Assembly (NCBI RefSeq): GCF_020740795.1
Contig: NC_067282.1
Coordinates: forward strand, 143,826,858 to 143,890,857
Length of the DNA: 64,000 bases
Origin: Apus apus
Lineage: Eukaryota > Chordata > Aves > Apodiformes > Apodidae
Direction of reading: 5' to 3'
Position 1 is the stretch's first letter; every line of letters begins with the position of its first letter. A program made the position numbers and the translations under genes. Under the pieces are notes generated by a model. The model ran no database searches, was not told where the DNA came from, and worked only from the letters and a program-made list of their open reading frames with translations. Below, piece after piece: positions 1 to 10,103 of the stretch.

Positions 1-968
1 CATCAACATTTTTATTGGAATTACTTTCCATTTTCAGATTATGGTTGTTTTTTCGGTGTTAGGATCAAATGTAAAATATCTGTTTTCTCATTCATTGCTG
101 TAATAAAAATAGGCTACAGCATTTTTCCAGAGCTGCAGGTGTATCCTGAATGTATTACTTTTCTAGCTGATATCTCCAATAGTTATCAAATTACCTTTAT
201 CAGATGATGATTGCTTAAAGGAGTGGACATGTGTTCAGTGAGACACTTCTTGTAGAAGTTACTGAACTTCAGAACAGTTTAATCCATAGATGGTCACCTA
301 GAATACATAATTCCAACTGCTTCTGTGACAGAGAAGACAAAATCCATCATCTAATTAAGAACTGAATAATCTGATCTAATTTTGAAGTTGGCCCTGCTTG
401 GAGCAGGGAGGTGGATTAGGTAGCCTCCAGGGTTCCATTTCAAATCTTCACTACTCTTGTGATTCTGATTTGTTACCATGCAGCGCATCCACCAGTATAA
501 TTTACTTTATGAGCTATTGTAGCAGCAGTGAGCATTAGAATACCTGGCATTATGTGAATGTACGGAAGATTTGAAGAGCCTGGACATTCATTATTAACTT
601 TAATACATTTTTTTTCCTATCATAGCTAATATAGTGTTTATAAAGAAGAAACTAATATTTCTGAGAGAGTTTTATAAATCTATAGTTTGATCTTTCTAAC
701 TGATTCCAGTTCTGGTTTCATGTGTCTCTTAATTGGAGCAGCACTGCATTTCTCAAGAACTAATGCACGGAAATGAGTTAATTAATACTAAATTTACATT
801 AACTTTTCATAAAGAGAAGTTATGATCTAAAGATTGTGGGACTAAAGATCAGTTACATGTAATACAGTATCTCAAAACCTGTAGTGCGTTTTTTAACTTG
901 TACAAAGCATGCATGCTTGCAAAATTAAATCTGCTGTGAAAAATAAGCGTTCTTTTATTTCTCTTCAG
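1..968. other. Intron upstream of the first visible CDADC1-like exon
   Basis: AT-rich sequence with no recognisable coding exon. It should be intron if the gene starts further left, because the exon at 969 begins with a clear acceptor (ttatttctcttcag) and unit 2 has a leader exon before its equivalent. I looked here for a copy of that leader exon and found none I could support. A CR1-like tail lies at about 388-468. Confidence 0.6.
388..468 (+). mobile_element. Possible old CR1 3' tail
   Basis: The words 'ggccctgcttggagcagg', 'tggattaggtagcctcca' and a final 'tgtgattctgat' follow the order of a CR1 3' end (group of G-rich words, 'actagatgac', 'attctgtgattct'). It is short and diverged, so the assignment is tentative. 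Confidence 0.4.
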
Positions 969-1155
969 TTCAATAAAACCGGGATTGTAGTATGTGAATC
1001 AGACAAACTACAGAAAATAGTAGCTATGAGTTTCTCCAAATCTGGGTTGCATGCTGTGCAACAAATAATTCTGTATCTTCCCTCTTCTCTGCGTGGTTGC
1101 ACTGTGTATTTGTCCCGGAAACCATGCACAACTTCTACCACATTCCTCATTCAAG
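969..1155 (+). CDS. CDADC1-like: CDADC1-like unit 1, exon for degenerate N-terminal deaminase half
   Basis: Exon of 187 nt, entering in phase 0 after ctcttcag and leaving in phase 1 at CAAG|gtatgt. It encodes NKTGIVVCES, then SGLHAVQQ and SRKPCTTS. It matches the CDADC1 N-half (TGLVV..., DLHAGQ..., SRKPCSAC). The residue after LHA is Val instead of the catalytic Glu, as CDADC1 also lacks Glu here. The second cysteine of PCxxC is replaced by Ser, so this half should neither bind zinc normally nor catalyse. Its partner exon in unit 2 (11176-11362) has exactly the same length and phases. The reading frame stays open upstream to an ATG at 909, but the strong acceptor makes that intronic. Confidence 0.85.
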
Positions 1156-1593
1156 GTATGTAATACATTTTTAATCAGTCTGTGTTAACTGCAGTTGTAC
1201 GTGGATAACTTCATAAATGACCCCACTAAGCATCACGTCTAGAAAAATAATGTACATGACTCAGCTCAAGAAATTGCTCCTTAGTCGAGTAATCCTTTAT
1301 GCTTCAGGTAGTCTCTTAGAACTGCTTGCTTGGGAAAGGATTGGCAAACTGCAGGAGGTCATTTATGAAAGTGAAGTAGCAGTTGTTGCAATATTTATAT
1401 ATTCAATTCAGATTCCACTGCAATGGGAATGGTTTAAGCTCTGTGGATGAATATATGGGCTTTGGACTCTGGTGTCCCCACAGAATTGCAATTCAAGAGG
1501 AAACTGGCCCACTGTTTTAAACAAAAAACATGTGAATTGAATGTCCTGCCTGACTGTATGACACTTTAAGTGACTTTCAGCATTTGTTTCTAG

Positions 1594-2001
1594 GCTCAGT
1601 TTCTTCAGTCTATTACTGGCCAGAAGATCCTGAAAAAAAGGGAGATGATTCAGTAGTTAAAGAAGATATTCAACAAGCTGACCATATGTTTCTTAGAAGT
1701 CATATAAGCAGTGGTGTGCTCTTACCTGTTACAAGCTTTGAAACTGTGAAAACGATTGCAAGAAAAATCAGTCGCAGAAAATCCCCACTGAACAGCAATT
1801 TTAAGTTGTCTGGTGATCAAACTGAAGACCTGTCACTGGTTAGCATACAGAGCTGCAAAGATACATGTGCCCAGCACATGCAAAATGCTTTGCGTTGCTA
1901 TTATTATTTACTGGAATGTTCCCAACTTAAGATGAATGCACCTGAAGAAATTGTTCATCGACATGCACTGCAGCTTTGTTATTTTTTAGGAGCAAGATCT
2001 A
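1594..2001 (+). CDS. CDADC1-like: CDADC1-like unit 1, linker exon
   Basis: Exon of 408 nt between gtttctag and A|gtaagt, phase 1 to phase 1. It starts with SVSSVYYWPEDPE, the counterpart of ISYWPADPE in CDADC1, where the first domain ends. The long middle part is poorly conserved, polar and charged. It ends with HALQLCYFLGARS, matching the unit 2 ending HALQLCDLLASRS. In CDADC1 the same region joins the two deaminase halves (MVQARLLAYRT). No motif of another domain is visible. Confidence 0.85.
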
Positions 2002-2421
2002 GTAAGTTACGATGGGAGTATATAAACAATAGAAATAACACATAAAGACTAGAATCTGCTAGAGCGAAGAGTAATTATTTCACAACATATGTGGGGATCA
2101 GAGAAATTGGCACGCTTTGCTCACCTAAAGTGTTTTTCATTAATGCATTGACTACACTAATGTTGAATATTATTGTTTATAACGTTTGGTGCAACACTGA
2201 ACATAAACCTAAAGCAGAAGATGGAAACTCATATTACAGAAATATAGAAAATAATATTTTACCACTTTGGGGGGAGGGAACAATATTTTTATTTTATATA
2301 TTATTCTTTTTGTATATATACACACATATATATTTAATATATATCCACACAAACATATGTTTTTAAGTATGAAAAAAGTATGTTTTTTAAATGATGTGAA
2401 AATCTTTGTCTCTTCTAAAAG

Positions 2422-2474
2422 GTGATCCATATGAAGGTGTGGGGTGTACACTATACAGTGAGAATGGATATTTT
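2422..2474 (+). CDS. CDADC1-like: CDADC1-like unit 1, first strand of the C-terminal deaminase domain
   Basis: A small 53-nt exon, too short for an ORF search, between tctaaaag and TTT|gtgagt (phase 1 to phase 0). It encodes DPYEGVGCTLYSENGYF. This matches the CDADC1 segment TGVGAVIWAEG and the unit 2 exon NINGVGTVIYKEDNI. It supplies the first beta strand that packs near the deaminase active site. Support comes from motif, splice sites and phase together. Confidence 0.85.
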
Positions 2475-3167
2475 GTGAGTAGATTGAATTCTCCAACACT
2501 TATAAAATTTCTATTCACTGCTCCAAGGAGTGTGGTTTATTTGACCTAATGTAGACCTCTGCAGCATAGATGCCTACTTCTGGCCCTGGCTCCTCCTTAT
2601 AGTTGATAAAGGTATAGACTGTCATTCATCCCAATCCAGAGTCTGGAATAGGCCAGGTGGACCTGGTTTTCTCCTTTGAATATAAAGGGAGTCTATGGTG
2701 ACTAGTTCAGGTGTAGACATGTAACGAAGTTAAGGGATGTGAATTTACTTCACGAACATATTTTTCCATAAATATGCTAATTGTAATGATAATATTTATA
2801 ATATAACTTACAAAAATAATCCCTGACACTAGAAAGGAGTTTCTTGCAAAGGTAGAGAGACAAAAAAGATTGTGGTGAAATTAATGGGAAAAAAAATTAC
2901 CTTACTGGATGCAAAGGCAAAAATACCTCTTGATTGTATTAAAAGCCATAGCCTGATGGGGTGGTAAGATGCTCATGGCAAACTTAAAGCTGATTAAAAG
3001 TCTGGTATAAATAGCTGTAAAACCTTAGAAGTTGTATGTGTCTAGAAATATGTAGACTGCTTATATTTATGTTCTGAAGCTGTATTAGTATATGGTAAAA
3101 TGTCACTGAAGTTTGCAAGAGTCTGTTAGATTTTGATAATTTTATTTCATTTGGGTTTTTTTGGCAG

Positions 3168-3304
3168 TTTGGGGCAGGTTATAATGGATACCCTATTGGC
3201 ACATTATATGCAAACTTGCCCATTGCTGGAAGAAGTTGCCGAAGGAATGGACCTTCAAAAGGGGAAGTTGTTCTCCATGCTGAAGCAAATGCTCTCCTCT
3301 TCAG
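3168..3304 (+). CDS. CDADC1-like: CDADC1-like unit 1, catalytic-helix exon (HAEAN)
   Basis: Exon of 137 nt after ttttttggcag, phase 0 to phase 2 (TTCAG|gttatt). It encodes FGAGYNGYPIGTLYANLP and later VVLHAEANALLFR. The H-A-E motif supplies one zinc ligand (His) and the proton-shuttling Glu of the cytidine/deoxycytidylate deaminase superfamily. GYNGYPIG matches GYNAFPVG of CDADC1 and dCMP-deaminase-type enzymes. The site looks intact together with the PCxxC in the next exon. The donor gttatt is weak but fixes the correct frame. Confidence 0.88.
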
Positions 3305-3987
3305 GTTATTGTTGCAAATGTAGTAACAGAGTGACTTTACAGGCATTCCTTATGACAATAGATATGAATAGTGTGTAGTGTGAATAAGTGAGTGACTAGC
3401 CATGGATTTTCTCTTTAAACTTTCCATCTGTTCTTCACCTGTTAGTCCAGTTTCAAAGACTTAACATTTTACAGCTCTGAGCTTACAATCAACATGTTAA
3501 TGTGAGTGTTTCCTCTCCTCCACCTCTGCAAAGTTGTAATAACACCTTGTATTCCTAAACTGTCAAAATAATCACCCAATCTCATTTTGATGAAGCTCTG
3601 AACAGGTTTTGTAAGACACGGTCTGCAGCATTCTACTTGACAATCTTTTTTGGTGGTCCTTAGGCTAGCAAGGGTAGTGTCAAGCTAGCCAGATCTGTTA
3701 GGTTTTTAGATGTCCATAGGTGGAGAATCATTAGTCTGTGAAAGCATATGGCTCAGAATGGTGGCACTTTTGCATACATAAAAGTAGAGGAAGCAAAAAT
3801 GATCTGATATTTGAAGGGAAAATTGAAATGAAGTAAGAAACTTGGAGGAGGAGATAGCGAATAATCTAATTAGAAGTAATAGTCTTAAATTAAAATGCTA
3901 GATTTATTTTAAATAAATGTAGACATTGTGTTTTGTGTTAGCTTTGCAGAAAATTAATCAATTGTGCAAATACATTTATTTTTTCAG
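3305..3987. other. Unit 1 intron between the HAE and PCxxC exons
   Basis: An ordinary AT-rich intron that splits the active site between two exons, as in unit 2. No repeat or RNA gene is recognised. Confidence 0.6.
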
Positions 3988-4120
3988 ATCGAAGACCAAA
4001 ATAGAAGAGACTGATGTTCTTTACTGCACCAAGCCTCCCTGTCCTGACTGTTGGAAACTTTTGAGCGAGTTGAAAATCAAGAAAATTCACTGTGTGAAAG
4101 ACTTGTCCAAAAATAGTGAA
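3988..4120 (+). CDS. CDADC1-like: CDADC1-like unit 1, zinc-binding PCxxC exon
   Basis: Exon of 133 nt after attttttcag, phase 2 to phase 0 (AGTGAA|gtatgc). It encodes SKTKIEETDVLYCTKPPCPDC followed by ELKIKKIHCVKD. The two cysteines of C-P-D-C are the remaining zinc ligands. CDADC1 has TKCPCDEC at this place and IKQIYAGDVD after it. With HAE from the previous exon, unit 1 keeps a complete catalytic set. Confidence 0.88.
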
Positions 4121-4974
4121 GTATGCTTATGTAATATCATTTCTTTATTGTCATGATGTTATTATATGTTTGGGGGCAGGCGGTTCAGTTTATTTATCAT
4201 TGACTTACAGACAAATTCATCAGACCTTACCCTTCTGTATAGGAGCCTATGAGGTGTTTCATTCTTCTCACCCATGTACAACTGGAATTTCATGGCTTTC
4301 TGTCTTGGAAATCTTTACACTCAGATGCTTCTGCAGTCAGGAAAGGAAAAAGTTATGTATTTTAAGATTTCACGTGAGGGAAGTCCAACCTAGTGTTGAG
4401 CTATATCTATATGGCAGAGCTACAGAGTGCTGTCTGATTTTGCATCTGAATGCTTAGTCTGTCTGTACCTGAACTTTTATGATGGTGAGACCTGGATATG
4501 TGTCTTGGTTGCTTGGAGGAAACCTGGGCGTAGATGCTGAGGGGAGCTGTGTTCATTAAGGCCTGCAATATGAAGGAGCGTCTCTGTCCTGCATTGCACA
4601 CACTTCTAATCCCTCAGGATAAAAGCAGTAGCCTTCCTTCTGAGTCTCATATTTCCATATTTGAAGTGTCTGATGACCTTGGCTTTGCTTTTTGCAGGTC
4701 TGTGCCAAACAAGGTATTTTTGGCTCAATCACAAGATATAGCCCTCTGTTTAGTAGAAAGAAAAAGTATTTTCTGAGTTTGCAAAGTATTGTTCCTTTCA
4801 GGAAAGTTCCTTAAGTACTTAACAGGATGTACACAGATGTAATTTAAATACAATTATTTTTGTATGACTTTAGAAAAGTCCTTCTGAAGGAAAAGGTCTC
4901 AGTCTTGGTTCAGGCCAAAGTATCCTGTGAATGTCCATGTTCTAGATTAAATTCTTTCTCTATAAAGACAAATG

Positions 4975-5761
4975 TGAGCAAGGTATTCAAAGTCTTCTTT
5001 GCCTTGGTTTTTACTGCCAATATTTGCCCTCAGGAATCCCATCTCCCTGCGACCAGCAGGAAGATGTGGAGCAATAAAGGTTTAACCTCAGTAGAGTAGA
5101 ATCTGGTTAGGGAATATTTAAAGAAGGTGTATGTATACAAGACCATGGGATCTGTCAAGAAAGTGACTGGGAGTAGTTAGCATGGATTTTGCCTGACTAA
5201 CCTGACATCCTTTTATGATGAGTTGACCAGCATGGTGGATGAGTAGAAAGCAGTGGATGTTTTTCATCTTGACACTAACGAGACTTGCAACACTATCTCT
5301 AACAGCATCCTCATAGCCAAGCTAATGATGTGTGGACTAGATAAGTGGACAGTGAGGTGGATTGACAACCACCTGAGCTGCCAGACTCAGAGGGTTGTGA
5401 TCAGCAGCATGAAGTCCAGCTTGAGTCTGGTCCCTAGCAGGATACCCCTGGGGTGAATGGTAGGACCAAAACTGTTTAATATTGTCATTAGTGAACTGGA
5501 TAATGAGTAAGAGTGCCCACTTAGGAACTGTATAGATCATACAAAACTGAAAGGACTGGTTGGTACACCAGTTGGTTGATTTAGAGGGACCTTGACTGGT
5601 TGGAGAAATGGCAAAATAGGAATCTAATGAAGTTCAGCAAAGGGAAGTGCAAAGCCCATGCACCTGGGGAGGAATAACCCTATGCCCAGTACAGCCTGGG
5701 GCTGAATAACTGGAAAGCAGCTTTGCAGAAAAAGACTTGTAGGCCCCGGTGGGTAAGTTTA
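4975..5761 (+). mobile_element. CR1 LINE, reverse-transcriptase region (left part of a split copy)
   Basis: The DNA follows the CR1 ORF2 order: 'ttctttgccttggtttttact', 'accatgggatctg', then an RT stretch readable as DVFHLDTNETCNTISNSILI and GLDKWTVRWIDNHL. It ends at 'tttgcagaaaaagacttg'. There is a deletion after 'gggatctg' and several stops and frameshifts, so it is dead. The 3' part of the same element resumes near 6466. Confidence 0.8.
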
Positions 5762-6465
5762 CTAGGATACTTATTATCAAATACCATACTAAGCCCAAAA
5801 TATCAATCATAATCTTTAGAGGATCTTACAGTCTTAATAATGAAGATTACTTAATGTTAAGTTTGCTAATAAAGACAGTGAATGAGTAATATTTCTCACC
5901 CTTGTCAGGCCACAGCTGGGTGTCCTTGGTCGGATTGCAATTCCTGAGTATCAGTCTCTCTGACAGACACCCCTAGCTAGAGGAGAGAAGGTCCAGAAAC
6001 TTCCCAAGGAAAGTGTTCTGAGATCTCTCTGATCAAAAATGGGACCAAGCTTTTATAGAATAAAGTGGATTGACTGCTGTCATTTGACCATTAGCCATAA
6101 CTCTGACATCTTTCATTAGAGAATAAAAGGGAAACAGTAGAAAAAACCATGCAGGCCCTGTTCTCACCAAGCAAACTCTGTTGTTTATCTGTCCATTATT
6201 ACTTTTTCTCTGTTTCAGGCCTGGTTGTGGCTGGGCTGAGCTCTGTGCTCTTCAACACTGGAGAGCAGCTGGTGTTATGCACATCCACTTTGACCTCTGG
6301 TTATACCTTTCAAGGTTATTACCAGCTCAGAGTTTGCTAGGCTGTTTACTTTCTCATGGGAACCTTTCACTGCAGGCCAGGGCCTGCAAAAGGAGAGACA
6401 AAAAGCAGTTGAATCATAAAAGGGAACTGAGGCAGGCATATTGAGAGATGGAGTACCCTGCTACA
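5762..6465. other. Unclassified ~700-bp DNA interrupting a CR1
   Basis: This stretch separates two CR1 pieces that would be nearly adjacent in an intact element. It is not CR1-like. It contains TATAGAATAAAG near 6055 and AGAATAAAAG near 6120. I could not identify clear terminal TG...CA ends or a target-site duplication. It may be a nested insertion such as a solo LTR, but this is unproven. Confidence 0.4.
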
Positions 6466-7005
6466 GATGTGTCCTTGAGGCAAAGGTCAACTGCCTCCTG
6501 GGCTACTCAGCACTGGTGAGGCTGTGGTTGGATCATTGTGTCCAGTTCTGACCTCCCTGGTACAAGAGATGGACATATGAGACCAGTCCTGCTAACGGCC
6601 CTGAAGATGACTGAGCAATGTGAGCATTTCTTATATGAGGAGAGGCTGAGATACTTGGGACTGATCAGCCTAAAGAAGAGAAAGCTCAGGTGGGATCTTA
6701 TCTCTGTGTATAAATGCCTGATGGGAGGGAGTAAAGTAGACAGTCTTTTCACAGGAGTGCCTGGTGAGAGGACAAGAAGTAATAGGCACAATTTGAAATG
6801 CAGGAAATTATACTAAGACATAACAAAAAACCTTTTTTGCTGTGAGAGTGATGAGCATTGGAACGTCTACAGGATGTAGAGCCGTCATCCTTGGAGATAC
6901 TAAAAATCTGAGTGAACACAGCCCTAAGACCTCTGCTTTAGTTCACCCCGCCTTGACTAGAAACCTCCAGAGGTGGCTCCCAACCTCATGGATTCTGTGA
7001 GTGCC
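6466..7005 (+). mobile_element. CR1 LINE, 3' part (right part of the split copy)
   Basis: Contains the CR1 3' ORF2 words: 'gcactggtgaggctg', 'gtgtccagttctg', a translation with RLRYLGLISLKKRKLRWDL and YKCLMGG, then 'tggagatact' and a final 'atggattctgtg'. It is diverged, with stops. It ends about 35 bp before the acceptor of the 48-nt exon at 7046. Confidence 0.8.
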
Positions 7006-7045
7006 TGGTTTACTTTTTGCTAATAATTTTTGTTTTTTCTTTTAG

Positions 7046-7093
7046 GATAGAATATATTCAGACAATGAAGAGGATCCCATTTTCTATAAAGAG
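7046..7093 (+). CDS. CDADC1-like: CDADC1-like unit 1, 48-nt exon without a visible unit 2 partner
   Basis: Short exon between cttttag and GAG|gtaggt, phase 0 to 0, encoding DRIYSDNEEDPIFYKE. In position it corresponds to the CDADC1 stretch after the zinc site (ISYMRFGELEG). The splice sites are good and the frame fits both neighbours. I could not find an equivalent between 16723 and 18716 in unit 2. Because it is a multiple of three, it could be skipped without breaking the frame. Confidence 0.7.
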
Positions 7094-9328
7094 GTAGGTT
7101 TGTGTATTGAAGATTAGACTTAGAGTTGTATTACTAAAAAGTATTTTTGAACATTCTTTTAATAAGAGCATAGAATACTTTGCTTTGATATATGTCATCC
7201 TTCTTGTTTGCCTCACTTATTGTTGGGTTTTTTTCTGTTGTTTTTAAGAAGCATGTTTTCATTAGATGGAAAGTTCATTAAAATACATTGAATGCTCATG
7301 AGCCGTTTGATGATATGTAAATACGTATTAGCCTGAATGTACACTTCAGAACTTTTCACTCATTATTTTGAATTCCATCAATAGTTTCAGGAGGCAGTCA
7401 TTCCTGGATGTCACAAAAAAATATTCAGCAGGTAGAAGGCATGTCAGAAGTGGAAGCAGATGGTGTAGAATAGTATTACTTTACTTCTCTGTGAAGTCTC
7501 TGAAGCAGTCTAAGTTGGAAAAAAAGCATACTGAGACATACAGGACTACTGATGAACTGGATAAATACTTAGGGGAGAGTAGGCTATGTAATTTATTTTT
7601 ATCTTTCTCTGTAAAGCCAGAGTTTTAGAACTGAAATAGGCAAGAATGACTCTGAGGACCCACATGGTCCAAGGTTCTATTTGAGCAAACAATGTGTGGA
7701 AAGTACCACATAAATGTTCACTTATGCTTTCAATAAATTTATTTAGTTTTTGTTTGGTTGCTTTTTTTTTCCAGTGGGATCAGTCCAAGACTCAATTTAT
7801 AGGAGGTATGGTTAAGATTAATTTTTTTTTTCTTTGATACTGTTCCATTTGATTTCTTTCGGTACTACTTGGTGTTTAAACTAAAAAGCACAGTATATTA
7901 CTAAATATTTTTCTTTTAAACCCTTTTGCAGCACATAATAAATACGCCAAACTCTGGTTATAAATTGCATCTAATTACTGTAATTTTATTTGAGTTACCC
8001 TTGAAGTAGTTCTGCTCATTCCAACTTTACTTTGTGACTATACGTAACTGTCTGAACTCATCTGCAGATTTCACTTCTGCCACAATTCTGAATATGTACA
8101 AGACAGAAATGTTGCCTTTTAGTTCTGTAAATGGCCACACCCTGCAACCAGTTACAATTGAAAAGACAGAGGAATAACATTGCATGTTTATGGAGTTAAT
8201 AGTTTCTGCTCTTTCTCTGAATAATTAATTTTTCAATTTGTCCAGATGACTAATCACCACCCTTCATGAAAGTTTTCTAATTTTAAGGCTTTTTTTGTTA
8301 ATTTCTTCTAGCCTTAAATGGTTATATCCAAATCCTTGGAGGTACTGGGCTTGAATCTTCTCCCCATGTCACTGGCTTTATGATAATCTGTGTTATGCCA
8401 GTCAGGGAGTCAGAATACACAGAATAATGTCATTAATACAAAAAATTTTTTTTTCAACACTTTGAGAATACAAAAAATCTTGTATACTTCTTGCTTAGAA
8501 CATTAAACTTAGAACATTAACATTTTGAAGTCTTAATGATTTGTAACCTGAAGCATCATTGACCATACTGGGGGAGAACAAAGATTTGAAATAAAATTAA
8601 GAATTGGAACAAAACTAAAATTGGAAACTCAAAAAAGTTCCTGACAACATCTTCATGGAGTGTGAAGATACAATAGAGAACTGAGTTGGGGAAAATTGTG
8701 TAACTGAAGAGGAGTAAGGGATAGTTTATTTTAAAATTTAGGAGAATGGTATGTATTTGCAGTAGAATGAAATCAAATTGATGGGAACAGTGAGAACCAA
8801 GATGATGACGTTCAAATAAGGAGGATGACAGGATGGTGAAAATGAACAAACAGGGACTCAGTATTGAAGATAAGAAGAGGCAGTCCTGAGTGTGAAGGCA
8901 AAAGGAGTAAGGAGACAGTGTGGGTATTGACTGTTCTGTATGTGAGAAAAGAATTATAGATTTGTGAAATTAAATGTGGAATTTAAAGTTAAAGTAACCC
9001 CAACAACAAGAAAAAACCCAACCCCCTTGTCACCACCACCACCACTGGGGAAGCATATTTATTTCTACACGAGATTCAGTTAACTTTTTTATAACTGGAC
9101 AATTCCCTTTCACTTTAATATAGTTTCTTTTTGAATTAAAGTATTACACTTCAATGTTCTGACTGTCAGTCATTGTCCTAAACCAGCTGTGGCTTCTGAG
9201 ATGCTGAGCTCACCGTGGATACTCTGTCAGTGTTGATAATAAGAAAATGAGTGCTGTTACACAGCTGCACTTCAAATACTCTCTTCTGTGAAATTCCTAA
9301 TCAGAAATTTTTCTTTTCTGTCTTCCAG
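7094..9328. other. Unit 1 introns around the 31-nt microexon
   Basis: Two introns (7094-7774 and 7806-9328). They are AT-rich, with short T and A runs and a CACCACCACC patch near 9032. No mobile element or RNA gene is recognised. Confidence 0.55.
7775..7805 (+). CDS. CDADC1-like: CDADC1-like unit 1, 31-nt microexon
   Basis: Microexon between gcttttttttttccag and GGAG|gtatgg, phase 0 to 1, encoding WDQSKTQFIG. It starts with Trp, like the tail after the deaminase core in CDADC1 (KFTWQLNPS). Unit 2 has a microexon of exactly the same length and phase at 18717-18747, which is the main support. Confidence 0.72.
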
Positions 9329-9394
9329 TAGCCAGTGATTCAGAAGACAATCAGGGAACAGAAGAAATTAATGATGAAGACAAAGTGAAATATG
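9329..9394 (+). CDS. CDADC1-like: CDADC1-like unit 1, acidic tail / unit-joining exon
   Basis: Exon of 66 nt after tgtcttccag, phase 1 to phase 1, encoding ASDSEDNQGTEEINDEDK and then VKY. It corresponds to the last coding exon of unit 2 (18923-18990), which is also acidic at its start. Leaving at ATG|gtcaac puts the next exon in the right frame, but gtcaac is not a strong donor. If the donor is not used, the frame reads on to a TAA at 9460-9462 and unit 1 would end as a separate gene. Confidence 0.6.
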
Positions 9395-9805
9395 GTCAAC
9401 TTGTCACTAGTCATCATAGTTTTTGTTTCCCTAATTTCATTTCCTTAAACAGAATTGAGTAAATGTGATTGTCCTGAAAGCAGTAAGGTGGATATTAGGC
9501 AGTACAGAGAGATGATACCCAAACTTCTGACACATCTCTCTGGCAGCATATTTGTCTTCATTTTAGTTTTATTTTAAGTAAAAGTAATTGTATACGTGGG
9601 TTTTTTTTTTTTTTCAGTCTTAACCAATGTTGTTGAAATCTTAACAGAAAATATAAAATAAAAGGGAAGGTTTTACACAATGATAGTTGAAGTATATACA
9701 TTTTGAAGAAGAGTATGACATAGGGGAATAGATTGGCCATTAGGGCTTCTCTTCTCAGAAGTGTGGCAGGATCAATAGTCCAACCGAAGCGCATCCACAC
9801 TGATG

Positions 9806-9966
9806 CATGCAATGGGCAACAAACAGGAGGAGCTGGAAGCCTCTGTGCAGCAGGAAAACTGATTTAGTTGTCATCACTAAAACATGGTGGGATGACTTAC
9901 ACAGATGGAGTGCTCAAATAGATAGCTACAAACTCTTCAGAAAGGATAGGCAAGGAAGGAGAGGAT
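9806..9966 (+). mobile_element. CR1 LINE fragment, endonuclease region
   Basis: 'ggcaacaaacaggaggagctggaag' and 'actaaaacatggtgggatga' followed by 'agctacaaactcttcagaaaggataggcaaggaagg' are typical of the CR1 ORF2 endonuclease. The reading includes ITKTWWDD and SYKLFRKDRQGRR, where T-WWD is the conserved core. It sits in the intron that joins unit 1 to unit 2, just before the unit 2 leader exon. Confidence 0.8.
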
Positions 9967-10014
9967 ATTTCTCCAAGATTGATTTTATCTTTTCTTTCCA
10001 TTGTTGCTTTCTAG

Positions 10015-10103
10015 GTTCTCCTATTCCTCATCTGATGAAAGAAGATGTGTGCATGTTCTTAGCACTACATATGGAAAATTTCCCAAGTGAACAAGAGAAA
10101 CCT
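10015..10103 (+). CDS. CDADC1-like: CDADC1-like unit 2, leader exon
   Basis: Exon of 89 nt between ttgctttctag and CCT|gtgagt, phase 1 to 0. It encodes IPHLMKEDVCMFLALHMENFP, cut short here to its key words IPHL, CMFLALHMENFP and SEQEKP. This resembles CDADC1 exon 2 (IPRLSKVNLF, LWMELFPAE), which also begins in phase 1. An internal Met (LMKED) could start translation if unit 2 were its own gene. The matching leader exon for unit 1 is not in the window. Confidence 0.8.

Larger units (their letters stand above)
1156..3167. other. Unit 1 introns around the small 53-nt exon
   Basis: Three introns (1156-1593, 2002-2421, 2475-3167) with good donors (gtatgt, gtaagt, gtgagt). An AT-rich simple sequence with TATA and CACA runs lies at about 2303-2352. 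Nothing else is recognised. Confidence 0.6.

Noticed and set aside
705..790. A possible leader exon for unit 1 (reading MCLLIGAALHF after 'gattccag')
   Set aside because: It faintly recalls CMFLALHMENF of the unit 2 leader, but the frame hits TGA before any usable donor and the acceptor phase does not fit.
909..968. Start codon at 909 in frame with the first visible exon
   Set aside because: The acceptor tttatttctcttcag at 968 is strong, the unit 2 partner exon starts at the same residue, and the 20 extra residues resemble no part of CDADC1.
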